A DNA stretch of 41,456 nucleotides from JAJPXC01 sp964562375. Its GTDB lineage: Bacteria > Bacteroidota > Bacteroidia > Bacteroidales > Muribaculaceae. How positions within the stretch are numbered: position 1 is the first letter of the stretch; each line of letters begins with the position of its first letter. Shown here one piece after another: positions 15,445 to 24,066 of this stretch. Below the pieces are notes generated by a model. The model was not told where the DNA came from. It did no database searches and saw only the letters and a list, made by a program, of their open reading frames with translations. The stretch lies in assembly GCA_964562375.1 (NCBI GenBank), contig CAZLSW010000025.1:1-41456 (forward strand), read 5' to 3'. The position numbers and the translations under genes were made by a program.

Positions 15445-16778
15445 ACGCCCTGCAACAATACCTCGACCTCTACGACCAGCATCGCCAGGAGATTGACACC
15501 GGCTCAGGAGCCGCTCTCAACGCCCTGCGTCCAGCCGCTCGTGAGGCCTTGACCGACAAGCATTTGCCCACCAAGGGCGATGAGGGTTTCGAAAAAACCT
15601 CCATCGACGAGATGATGGCCCCGGACTTTGGCATCAACTTCCTGCGCACTCCCATCGAGGCCGACCTGCGCTCTACATTCCGCTGCGGCGTGCCCAATAT
15701 CAGCACCCGCCTGGCGCTGGTAGTCAACGACATGTTCGTCCCCACCGACACGCTGGCTGCCAACCTCCCCCAGGGCGTCACCCTGATGTCGCTGGCCAAG
15801 GCCTGCAAAGAGATGCCCCAAGTGGTGGAGATGCACTATGGCAAAATCGCCCCGCTGAGCGACACCGGCACAGCCCTAAATACCCTGCTGGCCCAAGACG
15901 GCGTGCTGATCCACGTGGCCGGCGGCGTGGAACTGGACCGACCGCTGCAGGTAGTGAACATTTTTTCGGCCCCCATCCCGTTGGCCGCGTTCCGCCGCGT
16001 GCTCATCGTAATGGAGGAGGGGGCCAAGGCCCAAGTGCTGTTCTGCGACCACACGGCCGACCCTCAGCGGCAATACCTTGCCTCACAGGTTGTTGAGGTG
16101 TATTGCGACACCCGCTCGGAGCTGGACGTTTACGACCTTGAGGAATCGTCGCCGCTCACCGCGCGCTACTCCCAGCTCTACGCGGCACAGGCCGAAGGCT
16201 CCCGCTTGCTCGTCAACGGTTCCACCCTCACCGCCGGTAACACCCGCAACGAGTACAACATCTCGATCGACGGCCCCCATTGCGACTGCCGTTTGGCCGG
16301 CATGGTGATAGGCACGGGCAAGATGCACGTCGACAACTCCTCGCAAGTAACCCACGCCGCCCAGCGTTGCCACAGCAACCAGCTTTTCAAATACGCCCTG
16401 AGCGACGAAGCTACCGGCGCCTTTGAAGGCTCGATCACCGTCACTCCCCAGGGCGCGTTCACCGAGGCTTACCAAAGCAACCGCAACATCCTGGCCTCGC
16501 CCGACGCGCGGATGCACACCAAGCCCCAGCTACTCATTTTCAACGACGACGTGAAATGCTCCCATGGCGCAACCACAGGCCAATTGGACCAGCAAGCGTT
16601 GTTTTATATGCGCACACGCGGCATACCCCTCCAGGAGGCCCGCACGATGTTGATGCAGGCGTTTATGGTCGACGTGATCGACACCGTGCGCCTCGACAGC
16701 CTGCGCGACCGCCTACGCCACCTGGTCGACGCCCGATTCGCCGGCCAAAAAGCCATGTGCGCCGATTGTCCATTGTGA
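15441..16778 (+). CDS. sufD: Fe-S cluster assembly protein SufD
   Basis: 445 residues. SufD pairs with SufB in the SufBC2D complex and helps iron entry. The N-terminal helical domain (1-100) is followed by a beta-helix with family motifs such as GVLIHVAGGVELDRPLQVVNIF (about 153-174) and the C-terminal DDVKCSHGATTGQLDQQALFYMRTRGI, containing the histidine of SHGAT used at the SufB-SufD interface, then the EARTMLMQAF helix. The start codon overlaps the sufC stop. The last residues CADCPL hold two cysteines. One base separates the stop from the sufS start codon. Confidence 0.97.
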   Translation: MNALQQYLDLYDQHRQEIDTGSGAALNALRPAAREALTDKHLPTKGDEGFEKTSIDEMMAPDFGINFLRTPIEADLRSTFRCGVPNISTRLALVVNDMFVPTDTLAANLPQGVTLMSLAKACKEMPQVVEMHYGKIAPLSDTGTALNTLLAQDGVLIHVAGGVELDRPLQVVNIFSAPIPLAAFRRVLIVMEEGAKAQVLFCDHTADPQRQYLASQVVEVYCDTRSELDVYDLEESSPLTARYSQLYAAQAEGSRLLVNGSTLTAGNTRNEYNISIDGPHCDCRLAGMVIGTGKMHVDNSSQVTHAAQRCHSNQLFKYALSDEATGAFEGSITVTPQGAFTEAYQSNRNILASPDARMHTKPQLLIFNDDVKCSHGATTGQLDQQALFYMRTRGIPLQEARTMLMQAFMVDVIDTVRLDSLRDRLRHLVDARFAGQKAMCADCPL

Positions 16779-16779
16779 T

Positions 16780-17985
<1,206 letters not shown>

Positions 17986-18015
17986 ATTGGAGGTCGTCAT
18001 TGACAACAAAAATAA

Positions 18016-18070
18016 GCAAATTCCCTCCATCGGGCCTGACGTAGCCGGGCCCGATGGAGGGAAATTTTTT
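18016..18070. terminator. Strong bidirectional intrinsic terminator between sufS and the DUF5606 gene
   Basis: CCCTCCATCGGGCC (18023-18036) pairs perfectly with GGCCCGATGGAGGG (18048-18061) around an 11-base loop, flanked by AAATT and AATTTTTT. A T-run (18065-18070) serves the plus strand, and a T-rich tract serves the minus strand. It separates converging genes. Confidence 0.9.
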
Positions 18071-18084
18071 CCGATTTATGCCGG

Positions 18085-18516
18085 TTATTTGGATTCCTCC
18101 TCTTTGGATTCCTCGGCGGGGGCCTCTTCAGGCTTGAAGTCGGTGATGCCTGCGGCGATCAGCTGGTTGTACCACTGCAGGAGCTTGCGGATGTCGTTGG
18201 TGTACACGCGGTCCTGGTCAAAGTCGGGTAGCACCTCGTAGAACCATTTCCTTACCTCGACGTCGTCGCCCAAAGCCTTGACGTCGACGGGCTTGCCCTC
18301 GGTCTTGGTCTTGACGCTCTCAAGCACCTCGTAGAGAGGCACATCCTCGTCGTTGGTGTAGATGGCGATGTCGCCCAGTGATATCACTTTGTCGCGAGCG
18401 TAAGCCGGGCAGCGTTTGCCCGTGGCGATGTTCTCGACGATTAGCATATTTTTGCCTTGCGACACGAGCTTGAACAAGCCCGGGCGGCCGGAGATAGAAA
18501 GTATTTTCTTAAGCAT
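18085..18516 (-). CDS. DUF5606 family protein
   Basis: 143 residues of a family I recognise as common in Bacteroidetes with no assigned function. The N-terminal part (1-55) forms a likely small beta-barrel-like module (LKKILSISGRPGLFKLVSQG, LIVENIATGKRCPA). The middle (60-125) is helical with VRKWFYEVLPDFDQDRVYTNDIRKLLQWYNQL, and the tail is Glu/Ser-rich. There is no signal peptide. It lies 36 bases after panB on the same strand. A -7 element (TAACTTTG) upstream suggests its own promoter. Confidence 0.85.
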   Translation of the reverse strand: MLKKILSISGRPGLFKLVSQGKNMLIVENIATGKRCPAYARDKVISLGDIAIYTNDEDVPLYEVLESVKTKTEGKPVDVKALGDDVEVRKWFYEVLPDFDQDRVYTNDIRKLLQWYNQLIAAGITDFKPEEAPAEESKEEESK

Positions 18517-18535
18517 AGCGGGTAAAAATTTTTGG

Positions 18536-18543
18536 CAAAGTTA
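18536..18543 (-). promoter_or_regulatory. Promoter -7 element for the DUF5606 gene
   Basis: TAACTTTG on the minus strand fits TAnnTTTG, 19 bases before the start codon and next to the panB stop codon. A T-rich stretch stands where the -33 box would be. Confidence 0.45.
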
Positions 18544-18552
18544 ACAAAAAAA

Positions 18553-19374
18553 TCAATATTGCTCTTTGTCGTTGGGGAAATCCTGGGATTTCACGTCCTC
18601 CACGTAGTGGGAGATGGCCCCGGTGATGGTGGTGGCAAGGTCGGCGTAGCGGCGCAGGAATCGGGGCTGGAAACCTTGGTTGACACCCAGCATATCCTGA
18701 AGCACAAGCACTTGGCCGTCGCAAGCGCCACCGGCCCCGATGCCGATGGTGGGAATCGAAACCTGGGCCGTGACCTCGGCGGCTAGTTTGGCGGGTATCT
18801 TCTCGAGCACCATGGCGAAGCAGCCGATCTCGTCGAGCATGCGTGCGTCCTCGATGAGCTTTCGGGCCTCGGCCTCCTCCTTGGCGCGCACGTTGTAGGT
18901 GCCAAACTTGTTGATCGACTGGGGAGTAAGTCCCAAGTGTCCCATCACGGGGATGCCTGCCGAGAGGATGCGCTCGATCGACTCGCGAATCTCGGCGCCG
19001 CCCTCCATCTTCACGGCCTCGGCACCGCTTTCCTTCATGATGCGTATCGCCGAGGCGAGGGCTTCCTTGGAGTTGCCCTGATAGGAGCCGAACGGCAGGT
19101 CGACCACCACGAGTGCACGGTCGACGCCACGGGTGACGCACTGCGCGTGATAAATCATCTGGTCGAGGGTGATAGGCAGCGTGGTGACGTGGCCGGCCAT
19201 GACGTTGGAGGCCGAGTCGCCCACGAGGATCACGTCCATACCGGCCTGGTCGACCAGCCGGGCCATCGAGTAGTCGTAGGCCGTGAGCATGGCTATCTTC
19301 TCGCCGCGCTGCTTCATCTCAGCCAGGCGACGGGTGGTAACTTTTCGCTTGTTATCTACTGTATTGGTTGACAT
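18553..19374 (-). CDS. panB: 3-methyl-2-oxobutanoate hydroxymethyltransferase
   Basis: 273 residues, the usual length. It makes ketopantoate from 2-oxoisovalerate and methylene-tetrahydrofolate in pantothenate synthesis. Motifs include MLTAYDYSMARLVDQAGMD (29-47), LVGDSASNVMAGH (50-62) with a metal-binding Asp, VVDLPFGSYQ (90-99), VKMEGG (121-126), MGHLGLTPQS (143-152), VLEKIP (188-193) and TIGIGAGGACDGQVLVLQDMLG (209-230). It is divergent from cysE. TAACTTCG about 20 bases before the start may be its -7 element. panC and panD are not in the window. Confidence 0.97.
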   Translation of the reverse strand: MSTNTVDNKRKVTTRRLAEMKQRGEKIAMLTAYDYSMARLVDQAGMDVILVGDSASNVMAGHVTTLPITLDQMIYHAQCVTRGVDRALVVVDLPFGSYQGNSKEALASAIRIMKESGAEAVKMEGGAEIRESIERILSAGIPVMGHLGLTPQSINKFGTYNVRAKEEAEARKLIEDARMLDEIGCFAMVLEKIPAKLAAEVTAQVSIPTIGIGAGGACDGQVLVLQDMLGVNQGFQPRFLRRYADLATTITGAISHYVEDVKSQDFPNDKEQY

Positions 19375-19393
19375 AAGTTTTGCGAATTTGCCG

Positions 19394-19401
19394 CGAAGTT
19401 A
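19394..19401 (-). promoter_or_regulatory. Possible -7 element of panB
   Basis: TAACTTCG on the minus strand differs by one base from TAnnTTTG and lies about 20 bases before the panB start. No good -33 box is seen. Confidence 0.35.
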
Positions 19402-19474
19402 AGCATACCGATAAGCATAAGCACCCCATTTTAACAATTTTAACCCAAAAATATAAACTTATACTCCTCCTCAG

Positions 19475-19506
19475 CTTTTTAATTAAACGGATTTCCCTTA
19501 ACTTTG
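19475..19506 (+). promoter_or_regulatory. Promoter of cysE; decides its start codon
   Basis: TAACTTTG (19499-19506) fits the -7 box, with a T-run (19476-19480) about 19 bases upstream as a weak -33. It lies after the first ATG of the longer open frame (19380), so translation must begin at the later ATG, 19539. Confidence 0.55.
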
Positions 19507-19538
19507 CCGAAAATATTGGTACAAAATCCCCCATAGCG

Positions 19539-20459
19539 ATGGCAACGCAACACGATCACCATACGGTAATGCAAGAAACGGTAGCCCGACTGGCCGCCGG
19601 AGAGAATCTTACGAGCATGTGCCACATGCGCTGGAGAGGGGAGCCAATTCCATCCCAACAAGCTGTAGCCGAGCTGATTGACACGTGTCGAGCACTGATT
19701 TTCCCTGGCTTTTTCGGCGACAGCGACGTTAACCGCATTAACATCCTCTACCACACGGGCATAGCCGCCGAGCGCCTCTACTGGTTGCTCTGCGACCAGA
19801 TTGCCGCGGGCTTGGCCTTGGCCACCGATTGCGACCGCGAATTGGACATCAACGCCCTTACCGAGCGCGCGGAGGCCCTGGCCGACAAGTTCATAGCCAA
19901 ACTCCCCAGCCTTCGCGAGGCCCTGGAAGCCGACGTGCACGCCACCTACCTGGGCGACCCAGCCGCTATCTCCACCGAGGAGGTAATCTACTGTTACCCA
20001 GCCGTTAAAGCTATCACCAACTACCGCATAGCCCACGCACTTGTGGAATTGGACGTGCCCGTAATCCCCCGAATGATAGCCGAGCAAGCCCACAGCGAGA
20101 CCGGCATCGACATACACCCGGCGGCCACCATCGGCCGCTCCTTCACCATCGACCACGGCACCGGCGTCGTTATCGGCGCCACGGCCCGTATCGGCGACAA
20201 CGTGAAGCTCTACCAGGGCGTCACCCTGGGAGCCAAGAGCTTCGACCTCGACAGCGACGGCAACCCCATCAAGGGCATCCCGCGCCACCCTATCATCGGC
20301 AACAACGTGGTGATCTACTCCAACGCCACGATTCTGGGCCGTATCACCATCGGCGACAATGCCGTTATCGGCGGTAACCTCTGGGTGACCTTCGATGTGG
20401 CCCCCGGCGAGAAAGTGGTGCAAGCCAAAGCCGACAACGTGCTGAGATTCAAGCAATAA
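19539..20459 (+). CDS. cysE: Serine O-acetyltransferase
   Basis: 306 residues from ATG 19539 (MATQHDHH); 53 extra upstream codons are open but lie before the promoter. It makes O-acetylserine for cysteine synthesis. The N-terminal helical domain (about 1-180) is of the longer type seen in Bacteroidetes and plants. The C-terminal left-handed beta-helix has TGIDIHPAATIGRSFTIDHGTGVVIG, with the catalytic Asp-His pair (IDHG), and KLYQGVTLGA. The C-terminal tail that binds cysteine synthase in other species is short here and does not end in Ile. Two family 2 palindromes follow the stop codon. Confidence 0.95.
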   Translation: MATQHDHHTVMQETVARLAAGENLTSMCHMRWRGEPIPSQQAVAELIDTCRALIFPGFFGDSDVNRINILYHTGIAAERLYWLLCDQIAAGLALATDCDRELDINALTERAEALADKFIAKLPSLREALEADVHATYLGDPAAISTEEVIYCYPAVKAITNYRIAHALVELDVPVIPRMIAEQAHSETGIDIHPAATIGRSFTIDHGTGVVIGATARIGDNVKLYQGVTLGAKSFDLDSDGNPIKGIPRHPIIGNNVVIYSNATILGRITIGDNAVIGGNLWVTFDVAPGEKVVQAKADNVLRFKQ

Positions 20460-20464
20460 GTATC

Positions 20465-20518
20465 GGCCCCCAAACCCCCGAAGCGGGGGCTTCGGCCCCC
20501 AACCCCCGAAACGGGGGT
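20465..20518 (+). repeat. Two family 2 palindromes in tandem after cysE
   Basis: Two copies of GGCCCCCAA(A)CCCCCGAA(A/G)CGGGGG start 5 bases after the cysE stop codon; the second ends TATAAAAA. They could act as a terminator or as a 3'-end stabilising hairpin. Confidence 0.8.
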
Positions 20519-20535
20519 ATAAAAATAGGTAATTG

Positions 20536-20570
20536 GCTAAATGCTAAATGCTAAACGCTAAATGCTAAAA
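20536..20570. repeat. GCTAAATG octamer array before the methyltransferase gene
   Basis: Four units of GCTAAATG/GCTAAACG run up to the start of the next gene. The first possible ATG of that gene lies inside the last unit, which argues for the later ATG at 20574. Confidence 0.8.
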
Positions 20571-20573
20571 GAT

Positions 20574-22301
20574 ATGAAAGAAGAATTTGAAATGGTGGCG
20601 AAGACGCTCCAGGGCCTCGAGGATGTCCTGGCCGAGGAGCTGCGCGACCTCGGCGCCAAAAACGTCGAGCCGGGACGCCGCATGGTGTCGTTCCAAGGCG
20701 ACCTCGAAATGCTGTACCGCGCCAATCTCCAATGCCGCACCGCCCTGCGCATCCTCAAGCCCATTTACAAATTTGAGGCCCACGACCCCGACGAGCTCTA
20801 CGCCAAGCTCAAGGAGGTGGATTGGAACAACATCCTCACCCTCGACAAGACCTTCGCGGTCGACGTCACGGCCTACAGTGACGAGTTTACCCACTCGCGC
20901 TACGTCACCTACCGCGTGAAGGACGCCATCGTCGACTGGTTCAAGGACCGCTTTGGCCCGGACGCACGTCCCAAGGTGCGCATCCAGGGTGCCGACGTGT
21001 TAATCAATGTGCATATCGCGGGCGACCGCATCACCATATCCCTCGACTCCTCGGGTGAGTCGCTCCACAAGCGCGGCTACCGCGTGGCGCAAACCGAGGC
21101 ACCGATCAACGAGGTGCTCGCCGCGGGCATTATCTTGAAGTCGGGTTGGCGAGGCGACTGCCCGTTTGTCGACCCCATGTGCGGCTCCGGCACCTTCCTG
21201 ATCGAGGCCGCGATGATCGCCGCCGGCATCGCCCCAGGCGTGTATCGCAAGAGTTTCGCATTCGAGCAATGGAAGGACTTCGACCCCGAGCTGCTCGACC
21301 GCCTATACAACGACGACTCGATGGAGTGCGAGGTAACCTGCCCGATTCTCGGTGCCGACATCTCCCCCCGCGCAGTCGCCATCGCCCAGGAAAATATCAA
21401 GAGTGCTGGCGTGAGCAAGTATATCAATTTGGAAGTCAAGCCCATACAACGCTGGGAGGAGGCTCCCGCCAACGGCGTGCTTGTCACCAATCCCCCCTAC
21501 GGCGAGCGCATCTCGGTGGAGGACATGGATGGCCTATATGCCACCCTGGGCACCAAACTCAAAAACGTGTTCAAGGGTTACCACGCGTGGATTATCGGAT
21601 ACCACGAGGAATACTTCCAGAAAATCGGCCTCGCCCCAAGCCAAAAGATACCGATGTACAACGGCGCCCTCGACTGCGAGTTGCGCGAGTACATTATCTT
21701 CGACGGCGACTACAAGACATTCCGCTCCAACGGCGGCCGCATCAAGGAGATCGACGAGCAACAAGAGCGCCGCGAGGCACGCGCCAAAAGCGGTGACCGC
21801 GAGAAAAAATCGTTCCGCGACGACCGCAAGCCTTTCCGCGACGACCGCAAGCCTTTCCGCGACCGTGACCGCACATCCTCACGCGACGACCGCAAGCCGT
21901 TCCGCGACAAAGAATCGCCGCGTCCCTCCAAGGACGACCGCGACAAGCCGGGCGAGCGCTCCCGGTTGTCCTCCCGCGGAGCGCTGCGCGACGAGCCTCG
22001 CCGCTCAGGCCCCCGCAATCCCCTCGAGGAGGAATATCGCCCCAAGAAAGGGCGCTTCTCCCGCCCCATTCCCGTCAAGGATCCCGAGCCTGAAAGCGAC
22101 AACCCGCTAGCCAAACGCCGCAATATCAACGCGTTAAAGTCGATTCAAGGCAAACAGCCATCACTCCCCGCCAATCCCGCCGACGCCCACACCCCCACCA
22201 TGCGTGCCCGCCGCGGCTGGCGTAAAGGGGACGGCCTAGGCCCCCAAACCGACGGCCCCCAAACCGATGGCCCCCAAACCCCCGAAACGGGGGCTTCCTA
22301 A
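20574..22301 (+). CDS. THUMP-domain 23S rRNA (guanine-N2) methyltransferase, RlmL/TrmN type, with a repeat-rich tail
   Basis: 575 residues from ATG 20574; an ATG 12 bases earlier lies in an octamer repeat. The THUMP region (about 1-160) includes FEMVAKTLQGLEDVLAEEL. The methyltransferase domain (about 165-385) has the PINEVLAAGI entry, the DPMCGSGTFLIEAAM SAM-binding motif and the catalytic NPPYGERIS. The family methylates guanine N2 in rRNA (RlmL on G2445). The tail after about residue 400 is Arg/Asp-rich, with FRDDRKP repeats, and likely disordered and RNA-binding. The last 20 or so residues (GPQTDGPQTDGPQTPETGAS) are encoded by a family 2 palindrome that also sets up the stop codon. Exact rRNA position not assignable. 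Confidence 0.9.
   Translation: MKEEFEMVAKTLQGLEDVLAEELRDLGAKNVEPGRRMVSFQGDLEMLYRANLQCRTALRILKPIYKFEAHDPDELYAKLKEVDWNNILTLDKTFAVDVTAYSDEFTHSRYVTYRVKDAIVDWFKDRFGPDARPKVRIQGADVLINVHIAGDRITISLDSSGESLHKRGYRVAQTEAPINEVLAAGIILKSGWRGDCPFVDPMCGSGTFLIEAAMIAAGIAPGVYRKSFAFEQWKDFDPELLDRLYNDDSMECEVTCPILGADISPRAVAIAQENIKSAGVSKYINLEVKPIQRWEEAPANGVLVTNPPYGERISVEDMDGLYATLGTKLKNVFKGYHAWIIGYHEEYFQKIGLAPSQKIPMYNGALDCELREYIIFDGDYKTFRSNGGRIKEIDEQQERREARAKSGDREKKSFRDDRKPFRDDRKPFRDRDRTSSRDDRKPFRDKESPRPSKDDRDKPGERSRLSSRGALRDEPRRSGPRNPLEEEYRPKKGRFSRPIPVKDPEPESDNPLAKRRNINALKSIQGKQPSLPANPADAHTPTMRARRGWRKGDGLGPQTDGPQTDGPQTPETGAS
21811..21912. repeat. Coding 21-base repeats (FRDDRKP) in the methyltransferase tail
   Basis: TTCCGCGACGACCGCAAGCC-type units are repeated about four times, in frame, with small interruptions. 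They make an Arg/Asp-rich, probably disordered tail. Confidence 0.7.
22239..22299 (+). repeat. Family 2 palindrome forming the methyltransferase C-terminus
   Basis: Three GGCCCCCAAACC sub-repeats lead into CCCCCGAAACGGGGGCTTCC, then TAA. It is translated as GPQT(D) units and ETGAS, so a repeat insertion appears to have extended the gene to a new stop. Confidence 0.85.
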
Positions 22302-22370
22302 GATGGTCCCATCGCGTGATTTCAATCGATTTCCCTCGATTTCCCTCGATTTCAGTCGATCCCATCGAGT

Positions 22371-22394
22371 GATTTCTTTCGATTTCAGTCGATT
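22371..22394 (+). repeat. 24-base sequence shared upstream of both DUF1573 genes (copy 1)
   Basis: GATTTCTTTCGATTTCAG followed by TCGATT occurs here and again at 22884-22907, in both cases 60-90 bases before a DUF1573 start codon. It sits in a region of repeated TCGATTTC(CC/AG) units (22318-22395), so it may be a repeat rather than an operator. Confidence 0.5.
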
Positions 22395-22436
22395 CCCCTC
22401 AATACAATACAGCGAATAATCGTCAATAAGAAAAGA

Positions 22437-22820
22437 ATGAGAAAATTAGCCCTTATTATAGCCCTCTTGCCAGCCATCGCTTGGGCATCGCCCAAGATCC
22501 AGATGGCCGAAACCACCCACGATTACGGCACCATCCAAGAGATGGCCGGGCCCCAGCGCTGGGAAGTGGAATTCCAAAACACCGGCGACGAGCCCCTGGT
22601 AATCATCTCAGCCTCAGCATCCTGCGGCTGCACCCAACCCACCTATCCCAAAGAGCCGATCAAGCCCGGCAAAACCGGCAAAATCAAGGTGACGTATATC
22701 CCGCAGGGGCACTCCGGAGAATTTAACAAGGAGGTGAAAATCCGCACCAACGATCCCAAGCAGAAGAAAATCACCCTGAAAATCACCGGCACCGTAATCC
22801 CCGCCTCCAAAAAGAAATAG
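22437..22820 (+). CDS. DUF1573 domain protein, exported, single domain
   Basis: 127 residues with a signal peptide (MRKLALIIALLPAIAWA). The remainder is one DUF1573 beta-sandwich: THDYGTIQEMAGPQRWEVEFQNTGDEPLVI followed by the family signature SASCGCTQPTYPKEPIKPGKTG and a final strand NDPKQKKITLKITGTV. The family, common in Bacteroidetes, resembles Ig-like ASH domains and its function is unknown. Two cysteines in the SCGC motif could form a disulfide or bind metal. It is followed by a family 2 palindrome and then by a three-domain relative. Confidence 0.9.
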   Translation: MRKLALIIALLPAIAWASPKIQMAETTHDYGTIQEMAGPQRWEVEFQNTGDEPLVIISASASCGCTQPTYPKEPIKPGKTGKIKVTYIPQGHSGEFNKEVKIRTNDPKQKKITLKITGTVIPASKKK

Positions 22821-22828
22821 AAGGTCAA

Positions 22829-22859
22829 GGCCCCCAAACCCCCGAAACGGGGGCTTCCT
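22829..22859 (+). repeat. Family 2 palindrome after the DUF1573 gene
   Basis: GGCCCCCAAA, then CCCCCGAAACGGGGGCTTCC, begins 9 bases after the stop codon. It is almost identical to the copies at 14562 and 22267-22299. Confidence 0.85.
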
Positions 22860-22911
22860 GAGAGGATTCTCCCCCCGGGTTTCGATTTCTTTCGATTTCA
22901 GTCGATTATTA

Positions 22912-22968
22912 CGAGGCGTTAAAGCGTTAAAGCGTTAAAGCGTTAAAGCGATAAAGCGATAAAGCGTA
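22912..22968. repeat. GCGTTAAA octamer array before the second DUF1573 gene
   Basis: About five GCGTTAAA and two GCGATAAA units run to within 3 bases of the ATG. If the leader contains this array, copy changes would alter the spacing between promoter and start codon. Confidence 0.85.
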
Positions 22969-22970
22969 AA

Positions 22971-24056
22971 ATGAAAAAAATATTTTTAATCCTTTTAGTC
23001 TTTCCCCTCTTGGCGTCGGCGCAAGCGAGTGTCGACTGGAACGAGCTCGTCCACGACTTCGGCGCCATCGACGAGCGTGACGGCAACGTCACTTGCGACT
23101 TCCAGGTCAAAAACTCAGGCACCGTGCCCGTGGCCATCGTCTCGGCACGCGCCTCCTGCGGCTGCACCACCCCGAAATTCTCCGCCGCACCCATCCTCCC
23201 CGGCGAGACATCCACCGTGGAAGTCACCTTCGACCCCGTCGGCCGCCCAGGGCGCTTCGACAAAAAGGTTAAGGTGGACATCTCCACTGGCAACGACGAC
23301 CAAAACATCTCCACTTCGCTGAGGATCAAGGGAGTAGTTGTGGGTGATGGCGCAACCATCACCCAGCGCTACCCACAAGGTGAAGGCCCGATGCGCCTGC
23401 GCTCCACAGTGGCCGCTTTTGGCTCGGTGAAGAACACCCGCCATGGCTCCGCCATGATCGAGGCCTACAACAACTCCAAGGACACGATTTGGCCCCATTG
23501 GGAAGGTCTGCCCGAATATATCACCGTTCGGCTCAACGGCGCCCTGTTCATCGCCCCGGCCGAACAACGCACTATAATGCTGAGTTTTGACGGCCAGAAC
23601 GCCCCCGATTACGGCTTAGTGTCCTCCACTTTCACCCTCTACCCCGACCGCGGCGACGCCAACCCCATACCTATTGAGGCCGTGGCCATGGTGCAGGAGG
23701 ATTTCTCTATGTTGACCCCCACCGCCAAGGCCAAAGCGCCGGTTGTGGCCACCGAAAGCGGAGCCATCGAGTTTGGCACAATCAACCGCGACAACGGGCC
23801 CGTAACCAGCTCAATCTCAATCTATAACCGCGGCGACAACCCATTGCTGATACGCCGCGCCTACTCCAACGACCCGGGTGTGATCTCAGTCACAGTCACC
23901 CCTGAAAAAGTGAAGAAAGACAAGGCCGCGACCTTGACCGTCACCGTCGACCCCGCCCAGCTACCATCGGAGCTGCTCAACGCCCGTATCTCGGTGATTA
24001 CCAACGATTACCAAAACTCTAATTTGATTCTCCGCGCCGTCGGAGACATAAAATAG
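22971..24056 (+). CDS. DUF1573 domain protein, exported, several domains
   Basis: 361 residues with a signal peptide (MKKIFLILLVFPLLASAQA). The first domain (about 20-125) is DUF1573, with VHDFGAIDERDGNVTCDFQVKNSG and SARASCGCTTPKF. A second sandwich follows (about 128-235) with ASFGSVKN-like AAFGSVKNTRHG. A third (about 250-361) has IEFGTINRDNGPVTSSISIYNRGDNPLLIRRA and lacks the CGC motif, ending NDYQNSNLILRAVGDIK. It is probably a periplasmic or surface protein made of three ASH-like domains; its function is unknown. meaB follows after 10 bases. Confidence 0.9.
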   Translation: MKKIFLILLVFPLLASAQASVDWNELVHDFGAIDERDGNVTCDFQVKNSGTVPVAIVSARASCGCTTPKFSAAPILPGETSTVEVTFDPVGRPGRFDKKVKVDISTGNDDQNISTSLRIKGVVVGDGATITQRYPQGEGPMRLRSTVAAFGSVKNTRHGSAMIEAYNNSKDTIWPHWEGLPEYITVRLNGALFIAPAEQRTIMLSFDGQNAPDYGLVSSTFTLYPDRGDANPIPIEAVAMVQEDFSMLTPTAKAKAPVVATESGAIEFGTINRDNGPVTSSISIYNRGDNPLLIRRAYSNDPGVISVTVTPEKVKKDKAATLTVTVDPAQLPSELLNARISVITNDYQNSNLILRAVGDIK

Positions 24057-24066
24057 CCCTCTTGCC

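Noticed and set aside
19380..19538. Longer N-terminus of cysE
   Set aside because: A TAnnTTTG promoter element lies within this stretch, and the translated part is unlike the family.
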